Positions 35,201 to 44,262 of a stretch of DNA of 64,000 nt are shown in pieces. Made by a program: the position numbers and the translations under genes. Under the pieces are notes generated by a model. It did no database searches. It had not been told where the DNA came from and was given only the letters and a program-made list of their open reading frames with translations. The DNA is taken from the NCBI GenBank assembly GCA_910587665.1, contig CAJUMZ010000001.1:186001-250000 (forward strand), given 5' to 3'. This DNA is from an uncultured Muribaculum sp. (GTDB taxonomy: Bacteria > Bacteroidota > Bacteroidia > Bacteroidales > Muribaculaceae). Numbering within the stretch: position 1 is the stretch's first letter; every line of letters begins with the position of its first letter.

Positions 35201-35240
35201 AATTATAAGATTGTTAGTGACTTTAAGGTCGTTAATGATC

Positions 35241-36548
35241 CTATTTTTTAATAAACCAGCCGATATAGGCTATCCCGACCGACACCTCGTTCTCGCTGTT
35301 GTAGCGGCCTGAGCCAAACGGGTTGGAGGTGCCTATCTGACGGTTGGAGTAGTCGGCTTTCACCACAAGATTGGGGAGGGCATACCAGTTGACGCCCGCG
35401 CTCCACTTGCTCACCTCAAGCCGGCGGTCGGCAGTAGCGGGAGTGGCTACCGATTTCTGCGGGTTGAAATACTCATACCTTACAAAGGGGTATATGACCG
35501 GCATTCTCTTGATGCCTGCCACATTGCCGAGGTTGAATCCCGCCTCCACGCCGTAGCTGAGCGCGTTTTTAGCCACCGGTAACAGCCGGCTATAGGGCGA
35601 CGCGCCGGGAAGCTTGTTGTTTTTGCCGTTGACCGACTCCGTATTGCCCACGTGCCCGTACACCACATCGCCGCGAAGGGTCACGTAGCGGTTGCGGTAC
35701 TGCGCGTCAAAGCTTGCCATCGCCACCGGGATACGGCCGTCGGCGGCATATGTCTGCGACTTGTCGGAGTTGGCACCCGCGTCATGGCAGTAATACATCG
35801 ACACTCCCGCGCGCAGCCCCTTCACACCACGGTAATCTACACGCGCCACATAGCCGGGCGACGTGAAATTGTCAGTCTCGAAAAATCCCTGCTTGCCGCC
35901 GGCGATCCAAGTGTCACGGTCAAAGCCGTTGGCATTCAGCCCCGCCACCACCATAGCCTGCCAGTCAAACGTGGCGTGTCCGCGCCCGACAGTACCGAAA
36001 AATGCGAGACCGGTCTCGTGCCATGTACTCGGAAGCATCACCGTCTCGCTCTCCGGGCGCACTGTCCCGAAAAAATTGACAGGCTCGTGGTGGGTGTTGG
36101 TCAAGCCGAAAGGCACTATCATATGACCCGCCCTTACATTGAATCCCGGCACTATCAGGCGTGTGATATGGAACTGCTCCAACGCTACCTCGCCGCCTTT
36201 CTCTACCTCGGTCTCATACTCGCCGTTCTCACTGTTTTCAAGCTCATAGGCGACGCCGGTGCCTCCCGCCTCAAATTCGATCTCCGCCCCGAGTATCCAC
36301 TTGGGGGTAAACTTGTAGTCGATGGCAAGCACGAAGCGCGGGATGGCTATCGTGTTGCGTCGCTCCTTTGTCGCGCCATTCTTCTGGAAACGGTTGATAC
36401 CGTAATCCTTGAACGATGCCACTATCTCTCCATAGCCGCCAAACCTGAATCTTGAATAGCCCGCCGTGTCAGCCGCTTCCTGCGCCATAGCCGGGCCGGC
36501 GGCAACCAGCATCAACAGCATGCCTGTGATTTCACTTTTTCCTTTCAT
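35241..36548 (-). CDS. Outer-membrane porin, first gene of the imelysin operon
   Basis: 435 residues with signal peptide (ending GPAMAQ). Beta-barrel pattern: YSRFRFGGYGEIVASFKDYG at the mature N terminus, a conserved segment AGHMIVPFGLTNTHHEPVNFF, and a terminal strand ending GWFIKK. It looks like the O/P porin class but is not closely similar by eye to the second porin at 31355-32578, so the operon carries two different channels. It follows a CAAAATTA (-7 TAATTTTG) element at 36575-36582 on the same strand. Confidence 0.8.
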   Translation of the reverse strand: MKGKSEITGMLLMLVAAGPAMAQEAADTAGYSRFRFGGYGEIVASFKDYGINRFQKNGATKERRNTIAIPRFVLAIDYKFTPKWILGAEIEFEAGGTGVAYELENSENGEYETEVEKGGEVALEQFHITRLIVPGFNVRAGHMIVPFGLTNTHHEPVNFFGTVRPESETVMLPSTWHETGLAFFGTVGRGHATFDWQAMVVAGLNANGFDRDTWIAGGKQGFFETDNFTSPGYVARVDYRGVKGLRAGVSMYYCHDAGANSDKSQTYAADGRIPVAMASFDAQYRNRYVTLRGDVVYGHVGNTESVNGKNNKLPGASPYSRLLPVAKNALSYGVEAGFNLGNVAGIKRMPVIYPFVRYEYFNPQKSVATPATADRRLEVSKWSAGVNWYALPNLVVKADYSNRQIGTSNPFGSGRYNSENEVSVGIAYIGWFIKK

Positions 36549-36681
36549 GAATTTTTGGTTAAATTTTACTGATGCAAAATTACTGCCGCCACACCACCGC
36601 CCGCAATACCCAAAAATGGGACTTTTTTAGATTCATTCCAAATAGGGAGTTGTCGGGTTGTCGAGTTTTCTAGTTGTCAGG

Positions 36682-36726
36682 CTAATGGGTCTAATTGGAC
36701 TAATTGGACTAATTGGACTAATTGGG
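36682..36726. repeat. 9-bp tandem array 1 (CTAATTGGA unit, 5 copies)
   Basis: CTAATGGGT at 36682-36690, CTAATTGGA three times (36691-36717) and CTAATTGGG at 36718-36726. It is the reverse complement of the CCCATTAGA/CCAATTAGA unit found at 41109, 42379 and 50468. Confidence 0.9.
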
Positions 36727-36806
36727 TGTTGTTGGGTATCGGGTTGTAGACAACCCGCCAATAAGTGTTAACCCGACACTTAAAACGCTGACGATTAGCA
36801 GAATTA

Positions 36807-36831
36807 CCCCCCCCCGTTTAACATATGTTAA
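36807..36831. repeat. C9 homopolymer and adjoining 14-bp palindrome
   Basis: Nine C residues at 36807-36815 are followed by TTAACATATGTTAA at 36818-36831, a perfect palindrome. Both lie 26-50 bp upstream of the -33 box of the fimbrial promoter. A mononucleotide tract at this place can vary in length, and the palindrome is a candidate operator. Confidence 0.75.
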
Positions 36832-36856
36832 TTAACACATTTATTCATGCTTTTCG

Positions 36857-36887
36857 TTGTCGAGTATTAAAATTTAACCTACTTTTG
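36857..36887 (+). promoter_or_regulatory. Promoter of the fimbrial operon
   Basis: TTGT (36857-36860), 19 bp, TACTTTTG (36880-36887): a good Bacteroidota promoter. The leader before the first gene would be roughly 115 nt. Confidence 0.65.
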
Positions 36888-37012
36888 TATTTACTAAACA
36901 CGCGAAACCACTGATCAACCATAAATCAGGCGAATTAATACCAATTTTACCGACTCGCGAAAGCCTGCCGATAACTAACATAAAAAAGGAAAAAGTGATT
37001 ATTAAGAAAAAT

Positions 37013-37618
37013 ATGTACCTGAAAACGACGAGAGCAAGGTTAATTGCAGCACTGTCATTCCTGTTCATTGTAATCTCCTTTGAATCACAGGCTCAGGATG
37101 TTGCATTAAAGACCAATCTTCTCTACGACGCCACCGCGACCATCAACGCAGGCGTGGAAGTCGCCCTTGCGCCGAAATGGTCGCTTGATGTGTCGGGCAA
37201 CTTCAACGCATGGAGCTTCTCCGACGGCAAGCGGTGGAAACACTGGCTCGCCCAGCCAGAGCTTCGCTACTGGCTGTGCCGGGAGATGGGCGGACACTTT
37301 TTTGCCTTCCACCTCCTCGGCGGCCAATACAATGTGGGGCATGTCAACCTTGACTTCCTCAGCTTCCTCGGCTCCAACTTCAAAGATTTCCGCCATCTCC
37401 GCCATCAAGGATGGTATGGCGGCGCCGGCATAGGATATGGATACTCATGGCTGCTGTCAAAACACTGGAACATCGAGGCGGAGATCGCTGTGGGCTACAT
37501 CTACTCCCGCTACGACGTGTACGAGTGTGCCGGATGCGGCAAGAAGATCGACTCCGGTCGACACAACAATTACGTAGGCCCGACAAAAGCCGCCGTCAAC
37601 CTGATTTACGTATTCTAA
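37013..37618 (+). CDS. DUF3575 outer-membrane protein, first gene of the fimbrial operon
   Basis: 201 residues from the ATG at 37013, chosen because it opens the signal peptide (TTRARLIAAL...SFESQAQ); a GTG 18 bp upstream is an alternative. The mature protein starts DVALKTNLLYDATATINAGVEVALAPKW and ends in an amphipathic strand (AAVNLIYVF), the usual DUF3575 small beta-barrel. DUF3575 genes commonly open Mfa/FimA-type fimbrial operons in Bacteroidales, next to a DUF3868/OmpA protein. It may help display or anchor fimbriae at the outer membrane. Confidence 0.85.
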   Translation: MYLKTTRARLIAALSFLFIVISFESQAQDVALKTNLLYDATATINAGVEVALAPKWSLDVSGNFNAWSFSDGKRWKHWLAQPELRYWLCREMGGHFFAFHLLGGQYNVGHVNLDFLSFLGSNFKDFRHLRHQGWYGGAGIGYGYSWLLSKHWNIEAEIAVGYIYSRYDVYECAGCGKKIDSGRHNNYVGPTKAAVNLIYVF

Positions 37619-37631
37619 ACCTCCCGCACCC

Positions 37632-39062
37632 ATGAAACATCTGTTATCCGCCATAATACTCCTCTCCGCCACAACCGCCATAACCGCCTCAGATAGGGGG
37701 GATTACAACCCGACTGTCACTCATGACGGGTCGACACTGAGTGTCGACATGACCTTGCGTCTCGCCGACGTAAAGGTCAAGAGCGAGCAGCAGCTCACAG
37801 TGACTCCCGCCCTCGTCAACGGCGACAACCGCCTCGACCTCCCCGACGTCACGGTCACAGGTCGTAGCCGCTCCATCCGCGACGCCCGCCAAGAGCTTCC
37901 CCTCCCCGCAGGCTTTGCCTCATACCGCGCCGGCAAGGTGCCCGCCGAGATCCCCTACCACGCCGAGGTACCTCTCGCCGACTGGATGCTCGACGCCGAC
38001 CTTATTATCACCGACTCCCTTTCGGGATGCAACTGCGCCCCGCTCACCGACGGCAGGCAGCTACTCGCCACCCTCGACATGCGCCCCCGCATCTTCGCCC
38101 CGGAGTATGAATACATCGCCCCGACAGCCGAGGCGGTAAAGATACGCGAGGCCGCCGGTCACGCCTATATCGACTTCCCCGTCAACAAGACCGAGATCTA
38201 CCCCGACTATCGCCGCAATCCCGTCGAGCTTGCCGCCATACGCGACACAATCGAGCTTATAAAGGGTGACCCCGACTACACGATCACATCGCTTACCCTG
38301 AAGGGCTACGCTTCGCCCGAAGGATCATATGCCAACAACGAGCGTCTCGCCCGCGGCCGTACAGAGGCCCTGCGCGCCTACATCCGCGGTCTCTACGACT
38401 TCCCCGCGCAACTGCTCACCTCCGAATGGGAGCCTGAGGACTGGGAGGGGCTGATAGCCTACCTGCGCACGAGCGACTTCCCCGAGCGCGACGCCATGAT
38501 AGAGATATGCACCGACCCGGCGTTTGACTCCAACCCCGACGGCCGCGAATGGCGTCTCAAGTCGCGCTATCCCAAGCAGTACGCGTTCCTCCTCAAGGAG
38601 GTGTACCCCGGACTGCGCCACACCGACTACTCCGTGCGATACACCGTGCGCACCTACACCGACGTCAACGAGATAGCACGCGTCATGAAGACTGCCCCCG
38701 GCAAGCTCTCGCTCCGCGAGATGTATCTGCTCGCCGAGACCCTCGAGCCGGGATCGCCCGAATACAACGAGGTGTTTGAGACCGCCGTGCGCCTCTACCC
38801 CGCCGAGCCGGAAGCCAACCTCAACGCAGCCCTCGCCGCCCTCCGATCGGGCGAACTTGATCGCGCAGCCGGCTACCTCGACCGCGCAGGCGACGTACCC
38901 GAGGCGGCATATGCCCGAGGCATCCTCGCCGCAAAGCGTGGCGACTACACCACAGCCCTCCCCTTTCTTGACCGCGCAGCATCCGCCGGCATCGTGAAAG
39001 CCGCCGACGCCAAGACGCAGCTCGAAGAAATTATAAAACGCACGCCAAAAAGCCAACAATAA
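37632..39062 (+). CDS. DUF3868 / OmpA-like protein with TPR-like C terminus
   Basis: 476 residues with signal peptide. The N-terminal ~140 match DUF3868 (LADVKVKSEQQLTVTPALVNG). An OmpA-like segment follows (about 175-270): AYIDFPVNKTEIYPDYRRNP and LTLKGYASPEGSYANNERLARGR, which contains the peptidoglycan-binding pattern. The last ~120 residues are helical repeats (NLNAALAALRSGELDRAAGYLDRAG). It likely links the fimbrial apparatus to peptidoglycan. The gene starts 13 bp after the DUF3575 stop and is markedly GC-rich. Confidence 0.83.
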   Translation: MKHLLSAIILLSATTAITASDRGDYNPTVTHDGSTLSVDMTLRLADVKVKSEQQLTVTPALVNGDNRLDLPDVTVTGRSRSIRDARQELPLPAGFASYRAGKVPAEIPYHAEVPLADWMLDADLIITDSLSGCNCAPLTDGRQLLATLDMRPRIFAPEYEYIAPTAEAVKIREAAGHAYIDFPVNKTEIYPDYRRNPVELAAIRDTIELIKGDPDYTITSLTLKGYASPEGSYANNERLARGRTEALRAYIRGLYDFPAQLLTSEWEPEDWEGLIAYLRTSDFPERDAMIEICTDPAFDSNPDGREWRLKSRYPKQYAFLLKEVYPGLRHTDYSVRYTVRTYTDVNEIARVMKTAPGKLSLREMYLLAETLEPGSPEYNEVFETAVRLYPAEPEANLNAALAALRSGELDRAAGYLDRAGDVPEAAYARGILAAKRGDYTTALPFLDRAASAGIVKAADAKTQLEEIIKRTPKSQQ

Positions 39063-39120
39063 AACCCTATCATAGACACCGGAAAAGTGATATTTAACTA
39101 ACTAAACTAATTATATACAC

Positions 39121-40956
39121 ATGAAAAAAACAAAACTATTTTTAGGAGCACTCTCCCTGCTGGCTTTCGCCGCCTGCTCCGACGACAAAAATGCCGATGC
39201 GCCCGACATCACGCCTAACGACAACAAGTCATATGTGAAAGTGTCAATCGTATCTGCGACACCCGGCGGCAGTCGCTCCGACGCGCCCGACAAAGACCAA
39301 TTCCAAGATGGTACGGATGGGACCGGTAGCACTGTTAATGAAAACAAAATCAAAACCTTGCTTCTTGTATTTTATGATGCAAACAGAAACTATATCGGCG
39401 ACGCTACTGTCACGGAGAACGACATTGAAATGACATCAGGGAATCCTACCGGCGAACCGGACAAAAACGTAGAGGAATATGGTACCGGCGTTGCGGAAGT
39501 ATCACTCGGTGGCGTGACGCCCAAATACATGATGGCGTTTGCCAACCCTATCAGCAGCGGAGACTGCAAGGCTGCAGTGGATGTTGTCAAGAAACAGATA
39601 AGAACCAAATACAAAAACGATGCCGATTACTTTACGATGAACAATGCCGTATATTTTAAGTCCGGCACGATCCAGAGAGAAGTCCCGGTAACAGAAGACC
39701 ATATATTCACGTCAAAGGAAGCGGCAACAGAGTCTACCGACTCAAAAAAAATCATCACTGTCTATCTCGAACGTATGGCGGGTAAAGTCACCCTGTCAGG
39801 AAATACCGGTACTGAAACATCTTTAGGCAAACATGAAGGCACGCTCGATAGTAAAAAGTTGGAATTTGTAGTCGATGGCTGGGGACTCAATGCTACAGCA
39901 AAACAAATGTATCTGTCAAAATTTTATGACATCAGTGGCACACAGACCTATGAGTCCATAAATTCAACTTTGTCCAAGTATTTCTATTGGAATGACTCTG
40001 ATCGCCATCGCAGCTATTGGGCTTTTTCTCCTGACTACGGTATGCCGGACAACAATACCGGAGTAGATTTCCCATACGTGTCCGACCAAGTGACTGACGC
40101 CTCAAAATTCAACTATGTATCATTTAAGTCAATACTCTCCGAAGGCAGCAACCATCATGACATAGGCACTACAGCCTACACGCTTGAAAACACTGTGCGC
40201 AGCTCGTTTTATGCAAAATCAAACGACTATCGCAATTCCGCACTCGTTTCGGCTGTTGTCGTAGGACATTATAAAGTCGATGGAGCTGAAAACACCAATT
40301 TTTATGTACGCAACGACAAGATTTATCTTGAAGAAGACTTGAAAAAGGAAATGGCTATCATCGCCGGCGGATATCTCGTTGACGCAACTACAGGAAATGC
40401 GCTCGACAATAAGAGCTATACCACAGGGCTGTTTACAATTTACCATCCGGAAACTACGGCAGATAAACTACTTGAAGAAGGGCTAACAACGGCAGATAAG
40501 AAAATCCAAGAAAACCGTGTAACCGTCGAATTGACAAGCGTTTCAGCAGCAAGTGGTCTTAAATATAAAGCTGACGCTAATACTGAAGCAGTTCCGATCA
40601 CCGACGATAATATCAAAGCTGTCAATCAGAAGCTATATGAGACATGTGGATTGAGCTACGCCTACACTAAAGGCTATGCCTATTTCAATATTCCTGTAAA
40701 GCACCTTGGAGTTACTCCTTCAAATGAAGAAAATCCGGGAGCCGGCTCCTACGGAATCGTGCGCAACCATCACTATCAGATCACAGTAACCGGCTTCGAA
40801 GATCTCAATTACTCCACCCTCGGCACAGGCGTATTCGATCCTGAAGAGCCTATTGTTCCGCCTACCGACCCGAGCGACAAGGTAGCTGTAAAGGCTGAGA
40901 TGCGAGTGCTCTCCTGGCGTCTTGTACCGCAGACTGTAACCCTCGGAAAGCAATAA
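39121..40956 (+). CDS. Mfa1-type major fimbrial subunit
   Basis: 611 residues, lipoprotein signal MKKTKLFLGALSLLAFAAC. The Mfa1/FimA pattern is clear: an N-terminal beta-sandwich starting KSYVKVSIVSATPGGSRSD, VYLERMAGKVTLSG, and the C-terminal GIVRNHHYQITVTGFEDL followed by VAVKAEMRVLSWRLVPQTVTL, which ends the second domain. Such subunits are lipid-anchored, cleaved by an Arg-type protease after export and polymerised by strand exchange. Middle codons (about 39.3-40.7 kb) are AT-richer than the ends, suggesting a variable exposed region. Confidence 0.87.
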   Translation: MKKTKLFLGALSLLAFAACSDDKNADAPDITPNDNKSYVKVSIVSATPGGSRSDAPDKDQFQDGTDGTGSTVNENKIKTLLLVFYDANRNYIGDATVTENDIEMTSGNPTGEPDKNVEEYGTGVAEVSLGGVTPKYMMAFANPISSGDCKAAVDVVKKQIRTKYKNDADYFTMNNAVYFKSGTIQREVPVTEDHIFTSKEAATESTDSKKIITVYLERMAGKVTLSGNTGTETSLGKHEGTLDSKKLEFVVDGWGLNATAKQMYLSKFYDISGTQTYESINSTLSKYFYWNDSDRHRSYWAFSPDYGMPDNNTGVDFPYVSDQVTDASKFNYVSFKSILSEGSNHHDIGTTAYTLENTVRSSFYAKSNDYRNSALVSAVVVGHYKVDGAENTNFYVRNDKIYLEEDLKKEMAIIAGGYLVDATTGNALDNKSYTTGLFTIYHPETTADKLLEEGLTTADKKIQENRVTVELTSVSAASGLKYKADANTEAVPITDDNIKAVNQKLYETCGLSYAYTKGYAYFNIPVKHLGVTPSNEENPGAGSYGIVRNHHYQITVTGFEDLNYSTLGTGVFDPEEPIVPPTDPSDKVAVKAEMRVLSWRLVPQTVTLGKQ

Positions 40957-40977
40957 TCCCGCTTCGCTAAGGAGCAT

Positions 40978-41071
40978 CGGGCGAGCTTCCGCTCGCCCCT
41001 ACAGCCGGCACAACCCGCGGCAAACACCGCAACCCAGTATCGCGCTGTAGGGGCGACCGGAAGGTCGACCG
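40978..41071. repeat. Palindromic repeat element, copy 2
   Basis: The left arm GGGCGAGC-ttcc-GCTCGCCC (40979-40998) continues CTACAG; the right arm CTGTAGGGGCGACCGGAAGG (41045-41064) continues TCGACCG. The arms are inverted relative to each other and share the GTAGGGGCGA core with copy 1 at 20011-20101. It lies 22 bp after the mfa1 stop, in a 332-bp gene-free gap that also contains the 9-bp array at 41109-41180; the remaining bases up to 41288 are C-rich and without features. Confidence 0.75.
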
Positions 41072-41108
41072 AAACCCGCCCGCCACGGCAACCCGAAGCC
41101 CCCAACCC

Positions 41109-41180
41109 CCAATTAGTCCAATTAGACTTATTAGCCCCATTAGACCCATTAGACCCATTAGACCCATTAGACCCATAATT
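41109..41180. repeat. 9-bp tandem array 2 (CCCATTAGA unit, 8 copies)
   Basis: Units from 41109: CCAATTAGT, CCAATTAGA, CTTATTAGC, then CCCATTAGA four times and CCCATAATT. It is followed by CAACCCCCGACAACTCC (41189-41205), the inverse of GGAGTTGTCGGG beside array 1, so arrays 1 and 2 are inverted copies of a larger cassette. Confidence 0.9.
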
Positions 41181-41288
41181 AACCCCAACAACCCCCGACA
41201 ACTCCTCTTCAACTCTCACCTCGCCCATTAACATTGACATTACCGAGACCCCACGGGTCCACAACATAAACCCCAACCCAACCTGATC

Positions 41289-42368
41289 ATGACCTTGACC
41301 AACTACCTACGACGCGCTCTGCTCAGCCTTGCCGCCCTCACTGCAATGGCGGCTTGCGACAGCGCCATCTACGACGAAGAGGGCGACTGCTCCGTGAAGT
41401 ATCGCGTCAAGCTCACATACACCAAAAACCTCAAGTGGGCCGATGCCTTCCCCGCCGAGGTGACTCACGTCGCACTATACGCCTTCGACACCGACGGCAG
41501 CCTCGCATGGTCGACCACCCGCACCGCCGAAGAGCTGCATGCCGCCGACAATTGCATCAACGTCGAGGTGGAGCCGGGGCGATATGACCTCATAGTATGG
41601 GCGGGCGGCACATCGACCGAGCCCGACGCCCTGCGCTGGGCCCTCGCCGGCGGCGACAACCCCGCCGTGAAAGCCGACCTCCTCTGCCGGCTCGCAGTCA
41701 CTCCCGGCGACCGCGCCGGAAGCGTGGTGTCCGACAAGGATATCCACCGCCTCTACCACGGCTCGCTCACCAATATCGAGATGCCGGAGGGCTACGGCAC
41801 CTATGACTACACGATCGACCTGACGAAGGACACCAACTTCGTGCGCGTCATCCTCCAGCATGCCGACGGTGACCCTGTCAACCCCGAGTGGTTCACCTTC
41901 TCGATCACCGACACCAACACCGCCCTCGACCATAACAACGACCCCGCGTCGACCGACATAGTGACCTACCGCCCCTGGGCTATAGTCACAGCCGCCACCG
42001 AGACCCCCGACCCCGACAAGATCGCGGGAAGGGCTGCCCCCGGACACTCCCGCGCCATTACTAACATCAGTTCCGTTATAGCCGAGATGACAACCTCGCG
42101 ACTGCTCACATCATGCCGCCCCACCCTCGAAGTAAACTGCACCCAGCCCGGCAACGAGCACCTTGTGGCGCGGCTCGACCTCATATCCTATTTCCTAATG
42201 ATAAAAGGCTCGGCCAACCGTCATGTCGAAAATCAGGACTTTCTCGACCGTCAGGACGACTACTCGATGATGCTCATCCTCGACGACAACAACCGCTGGA
42301 ATCTCAACCTCGGCCTCTACATCAACTCATGGCGCATCGTCAGGCAAGAAACAATAATCGGCAAATAA
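41289..42368 (+). CDS. Mfa2/FimB-type fimbrial anchor lipoprotein
   Basis: 359 residues, lipoprotein signal ending TAMAAC. Mfa2/FimB signature: YRVKLTYTKNLKWADAF, EVTHVALYAFDTDGSLAWS and VEPGRYDLIVWAGG near residue 100. FimB/Mfa2 proteins end the fimbria at the cell surface and control its length. The gene lies downstream of the major subunit, flanked on both sides by 9-bp arrays. GC-rich throughout. Confidence 0.83.
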   Translation: MTLTNYLRRALLSLAALTAMAACDSAIYDEEGDCSVKYRVKLTYTKNLKWADAFPAEVTHVALYAFDTDGSLAWSTTRTAEELHAADNCINVEVEPGRYDLIVWAGGTSTEPDALRWALAGGDNPAVKADLLCRLAVTPGDRAGSVVSDKDIHRLYHGSLTNIEMPEGYGTYDYTIDLTKDTNFVRVILQHADGDPVNPEWFTFSITDTNTALDHNNDPASTDIVTYRPWAIVTAATETPDPDKIAGRAAPGHSRAITNISSVIAEMTTSRLLTSCRPTLEVNCTQPGNEHLVARLDLISYFLMIKGSANRHVENQDFLDRQDDYSMMLILDDNNRWNLNLGLYINSWRIVRQETIIGK

Positions 42369-42378
42369 CAGAAACTAA

Positions 42379-42423
42379 CCAATTAGACCCATTAGACCCA
42401 TTAGACTCATTAGTCCCATTAAG
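42379..42423. repeat. 9-bp tandem array 3 (CCCATTAGA unit, 5 copies)
   Basis: CCAATTAGA, CCCATTAGA, CCCATTAGA, CTCATTAGT, CCCATTAAG from 42379. It begins 10 bp after the Mfa2 stop and ends 11 bp before the ATG of the next gene, so its length sets the ribosome-landing context of that gene. Confidence 0.9.
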
Positions 42424-42434
42424 CCCAACAGTCA

Positions 42435-44249
42435 ATGAAATTTGAATTACGACATATAATTCCGATTCTCATACTCGCCACCATAATGACGGGCTGCTCC
42501 GACTCGCCCCTGCCCGACGCGGTTCCCGATCTCCCCACGCGCCCACTCTCCTTCTCGATCCCCTCCGCGACCCTCGACCCCACCTACCCGCATTCCCGCG
42601 CCACCGACCACGACCTGACCGAGGAAATCGTGCTCTGGCAACGCGAGCAAGTATTTCCCAACAAAGGAGAAAGACTAATCTTTGAAAACAGTTACTTTAT
42701 TAAAAATAAGCCCGCTGTAGGAGGCACAATAACTGTCGAAGTCAAAGACCTGAAAGAGCTTGAAGATGACGAAATCGACGGCAATCCACAAAAAAGTCCG
42801 AGAATCAGGTTTATTTTGGGAAATGGCTTTGACTATTGGTTTGACAATAGGATTGATAATGGTCAGACCCCCAATTGGGAGGATAATGGATTTTCCTACT
42901 ATCAGATAACCATTAATGAAACTATTGCCGAAAAGATGCAAGAATTAGACTTGAGAATACAGGTAAACTGCTGCACTCTTACAAAAATCACCTACACGGC
43001 AATGAGAACGGGCGGGCTTATCTACGACGGACTTCACACCCAATTTATCGACGGCTCACTGCTCGGCTGCGTCATCGCCTACAAAGATCCCTCAGCCGAA
43101 GGAGGATACGCCTACAAGGCAAACTCATGCTGGACATGGCATGAGGAGGGTCTTATCCTGACAAAACTCTTTGACACCGACAACCGACAACTTGACATCT
43201 CCAACAACACCATAATCCGCCACTTCACCGACGAAGAATGCGCCGAAATCGACAAAGCCGACGACCCGCTAAAGTCCTATTTTATCAAGCTCCTCGACGA
43301 GACCGCCGAATACACCTTCTTCTTCTACTACCCCTACGTCGACGAAGAAATCATCACAAAAGCGTTTACATCAAGTCTTGGCGAAAAGGTTAACGACTGG
43401 GATCCCAATTGTTATAATATCTCTTCAATACCGTACCCACTGACCGACTACAACGACATAACAAAGTATGGGGATGTGCTCTCGGCATCTGACATCAATA
43501 ACCGTGCATTGATCCGACCACTCAGTCAAATGGAATCAGTCGACGACAACACTAAACTATATCGTGCTGCATGGACAGCCTATCCCGTAGCAACTCATAC
43601 CGACAATTCACTTGGCGACAAAAAAGCAAGGCTTCATAATGTCGACTTCATGTATTGTAAGGTCACATCGACCGACGAAAGCACGCCAATCAGCGCGGCA
43701 ACAGCAAAATCTGAAATCAGGGTGACTATGCAGAAAAAGCTCGTCACAATGGATCTCTATGTGCTGCAAGATGTCTCCGGAAGTTCATTGAAGCTTAGAC
43801 CCGGCCAGAGTTCCGACTACACTCCGGCAATGAGACGTATAAAAAGGTTTGATCTCTGTCAAGGAAGATTCATTGATGACTTTGCCTATAACAACGATAA
43901 CATATTTAATCAAAATTCCCGATTCTCGACCGATATCATCCCCTGCAAGATAGGCACCTCATCCGAGATGATCAACGGCGAGCCTACCGTCTACGACGTA
44001 TACCGAGTGATCCTACCGCCGCAAGACGCCTCGCAGTTTCGCTGCTCGCTTACTTTCAAAGTCAAGGGTGATGGAAATGAAAGAGAATTGACTCTTCACG
44101 ACATGCACCAGAATTCCGGTATAAAGTCGCTCCTGGAGGGACACTACTATAAACTGAGATTCACAAAGCTCAACGAGCAATACGGATTTCATCTCGACAT
44201 TGACGACTGGGAGAAAGGCGACGAAATAACCATCGACCGACCCGACTAA
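42435..44249 (+). CDS. Fimbrial accessory lipoprotein (putative tip-complex subunit)
   Basis: 604 residues, lipoprotein signal ending IMTGC. Beyond the leader I see a beta-rich protein with no enzyme motif; late motifs (VYRVILPPQDASQFRCSLTFKVKG, LLEGHYYKLRFTKLN) resemble the C-terminal sandwich of Bacteroidales fimbrillins. By position it corresponds to accessory subunits such as Mfa3 of Porphyromonas. Base composition changes inside the gene: GC-rich for the first ~75 codons, AT-rich from about 42.66 to 42.97 kb, GC-rich again, suggesting a swapped segment. Confidence 0.65.
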   Translation: MKFELRHIIPILILATIMTGCSDSPLPDAVPDLPTRPLSFSIPSATLDPTYPHSRATDHDLTEEIVLWQREQVFPNKGERLIFENSYFIKNKPAVGGTITVEVKDLKELEDDEIDGNPQKSPRIRFILGNGFDYWFDNRIDNGQTPNWEDNGFSYYQITINETIAEKMQELDLRIQVNCCTLTKITYTAMRTGGLIYDGLHTQFIDGSLLGCVIAYKDPSAEGGYAYKANSCWTWHEEGLILTKLFDTDNRQLDISNNTIIRHFTDEECAEIDKADDPLKSYFIKLLDETAEYTFFFYYPYVDEEIITKAFTSSLGEKVNDWDPNCYNISSIPYPLTDYNDITKYGDVLSASDINNRALIRPLSQMESVDDNTKLYRAAWTAYPVATHTDNSLGDKKARLHNVDFMYCKVTSTDESTPISAATAKSEIRVTMQKKLVTMDLYVLQDVSGSSLKLRPGQSSDYTPAMRRIKRFDLCQGRFIDDFAYNNDNIFNQNSRFSTDIIPCKIGTSSEMINGEPTVYDVYRVILPPQDASQFRCSLTFKVKGDGNERELTLHDMHQNSGIKSLLEGHYYKLRFTKLNEQYGFHLDIDDWEKGDEITIDRPD

Positions 44250-44262
44250 ATCATATACCACC

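Larger units (their letters stand above)
36549..37012. promoter_or_regulatory. 464-bp divergent regulatory region between porin and fimbrial operons
   Basis: There is no gene in this interval. From left to right: a minus-strand -7 box (CAAAATTA, 36575-36582); GGAGTTGTCGGG at 36646-36657; a 9-bp tandem array (36682-36726); an 8-bp-stem hairpin CGGGTTGT-ag-ACAACCCG (36740-36757); AAGTGT...ACACTT (36763-36781); a run of nine C (36807-36815); a perfect 14-bp palindrome (36818-36831); and a plus-strand promoter (36857-36887). This density of repeats marks it as a likely control point for fimbrial expression. Confidence 0.6.

Noticed and set aside
41109..41180. CRISPR-like array
   Set aside because: Units are 9 bp with no spacers and no cas genes are present; it is a minisatellite.
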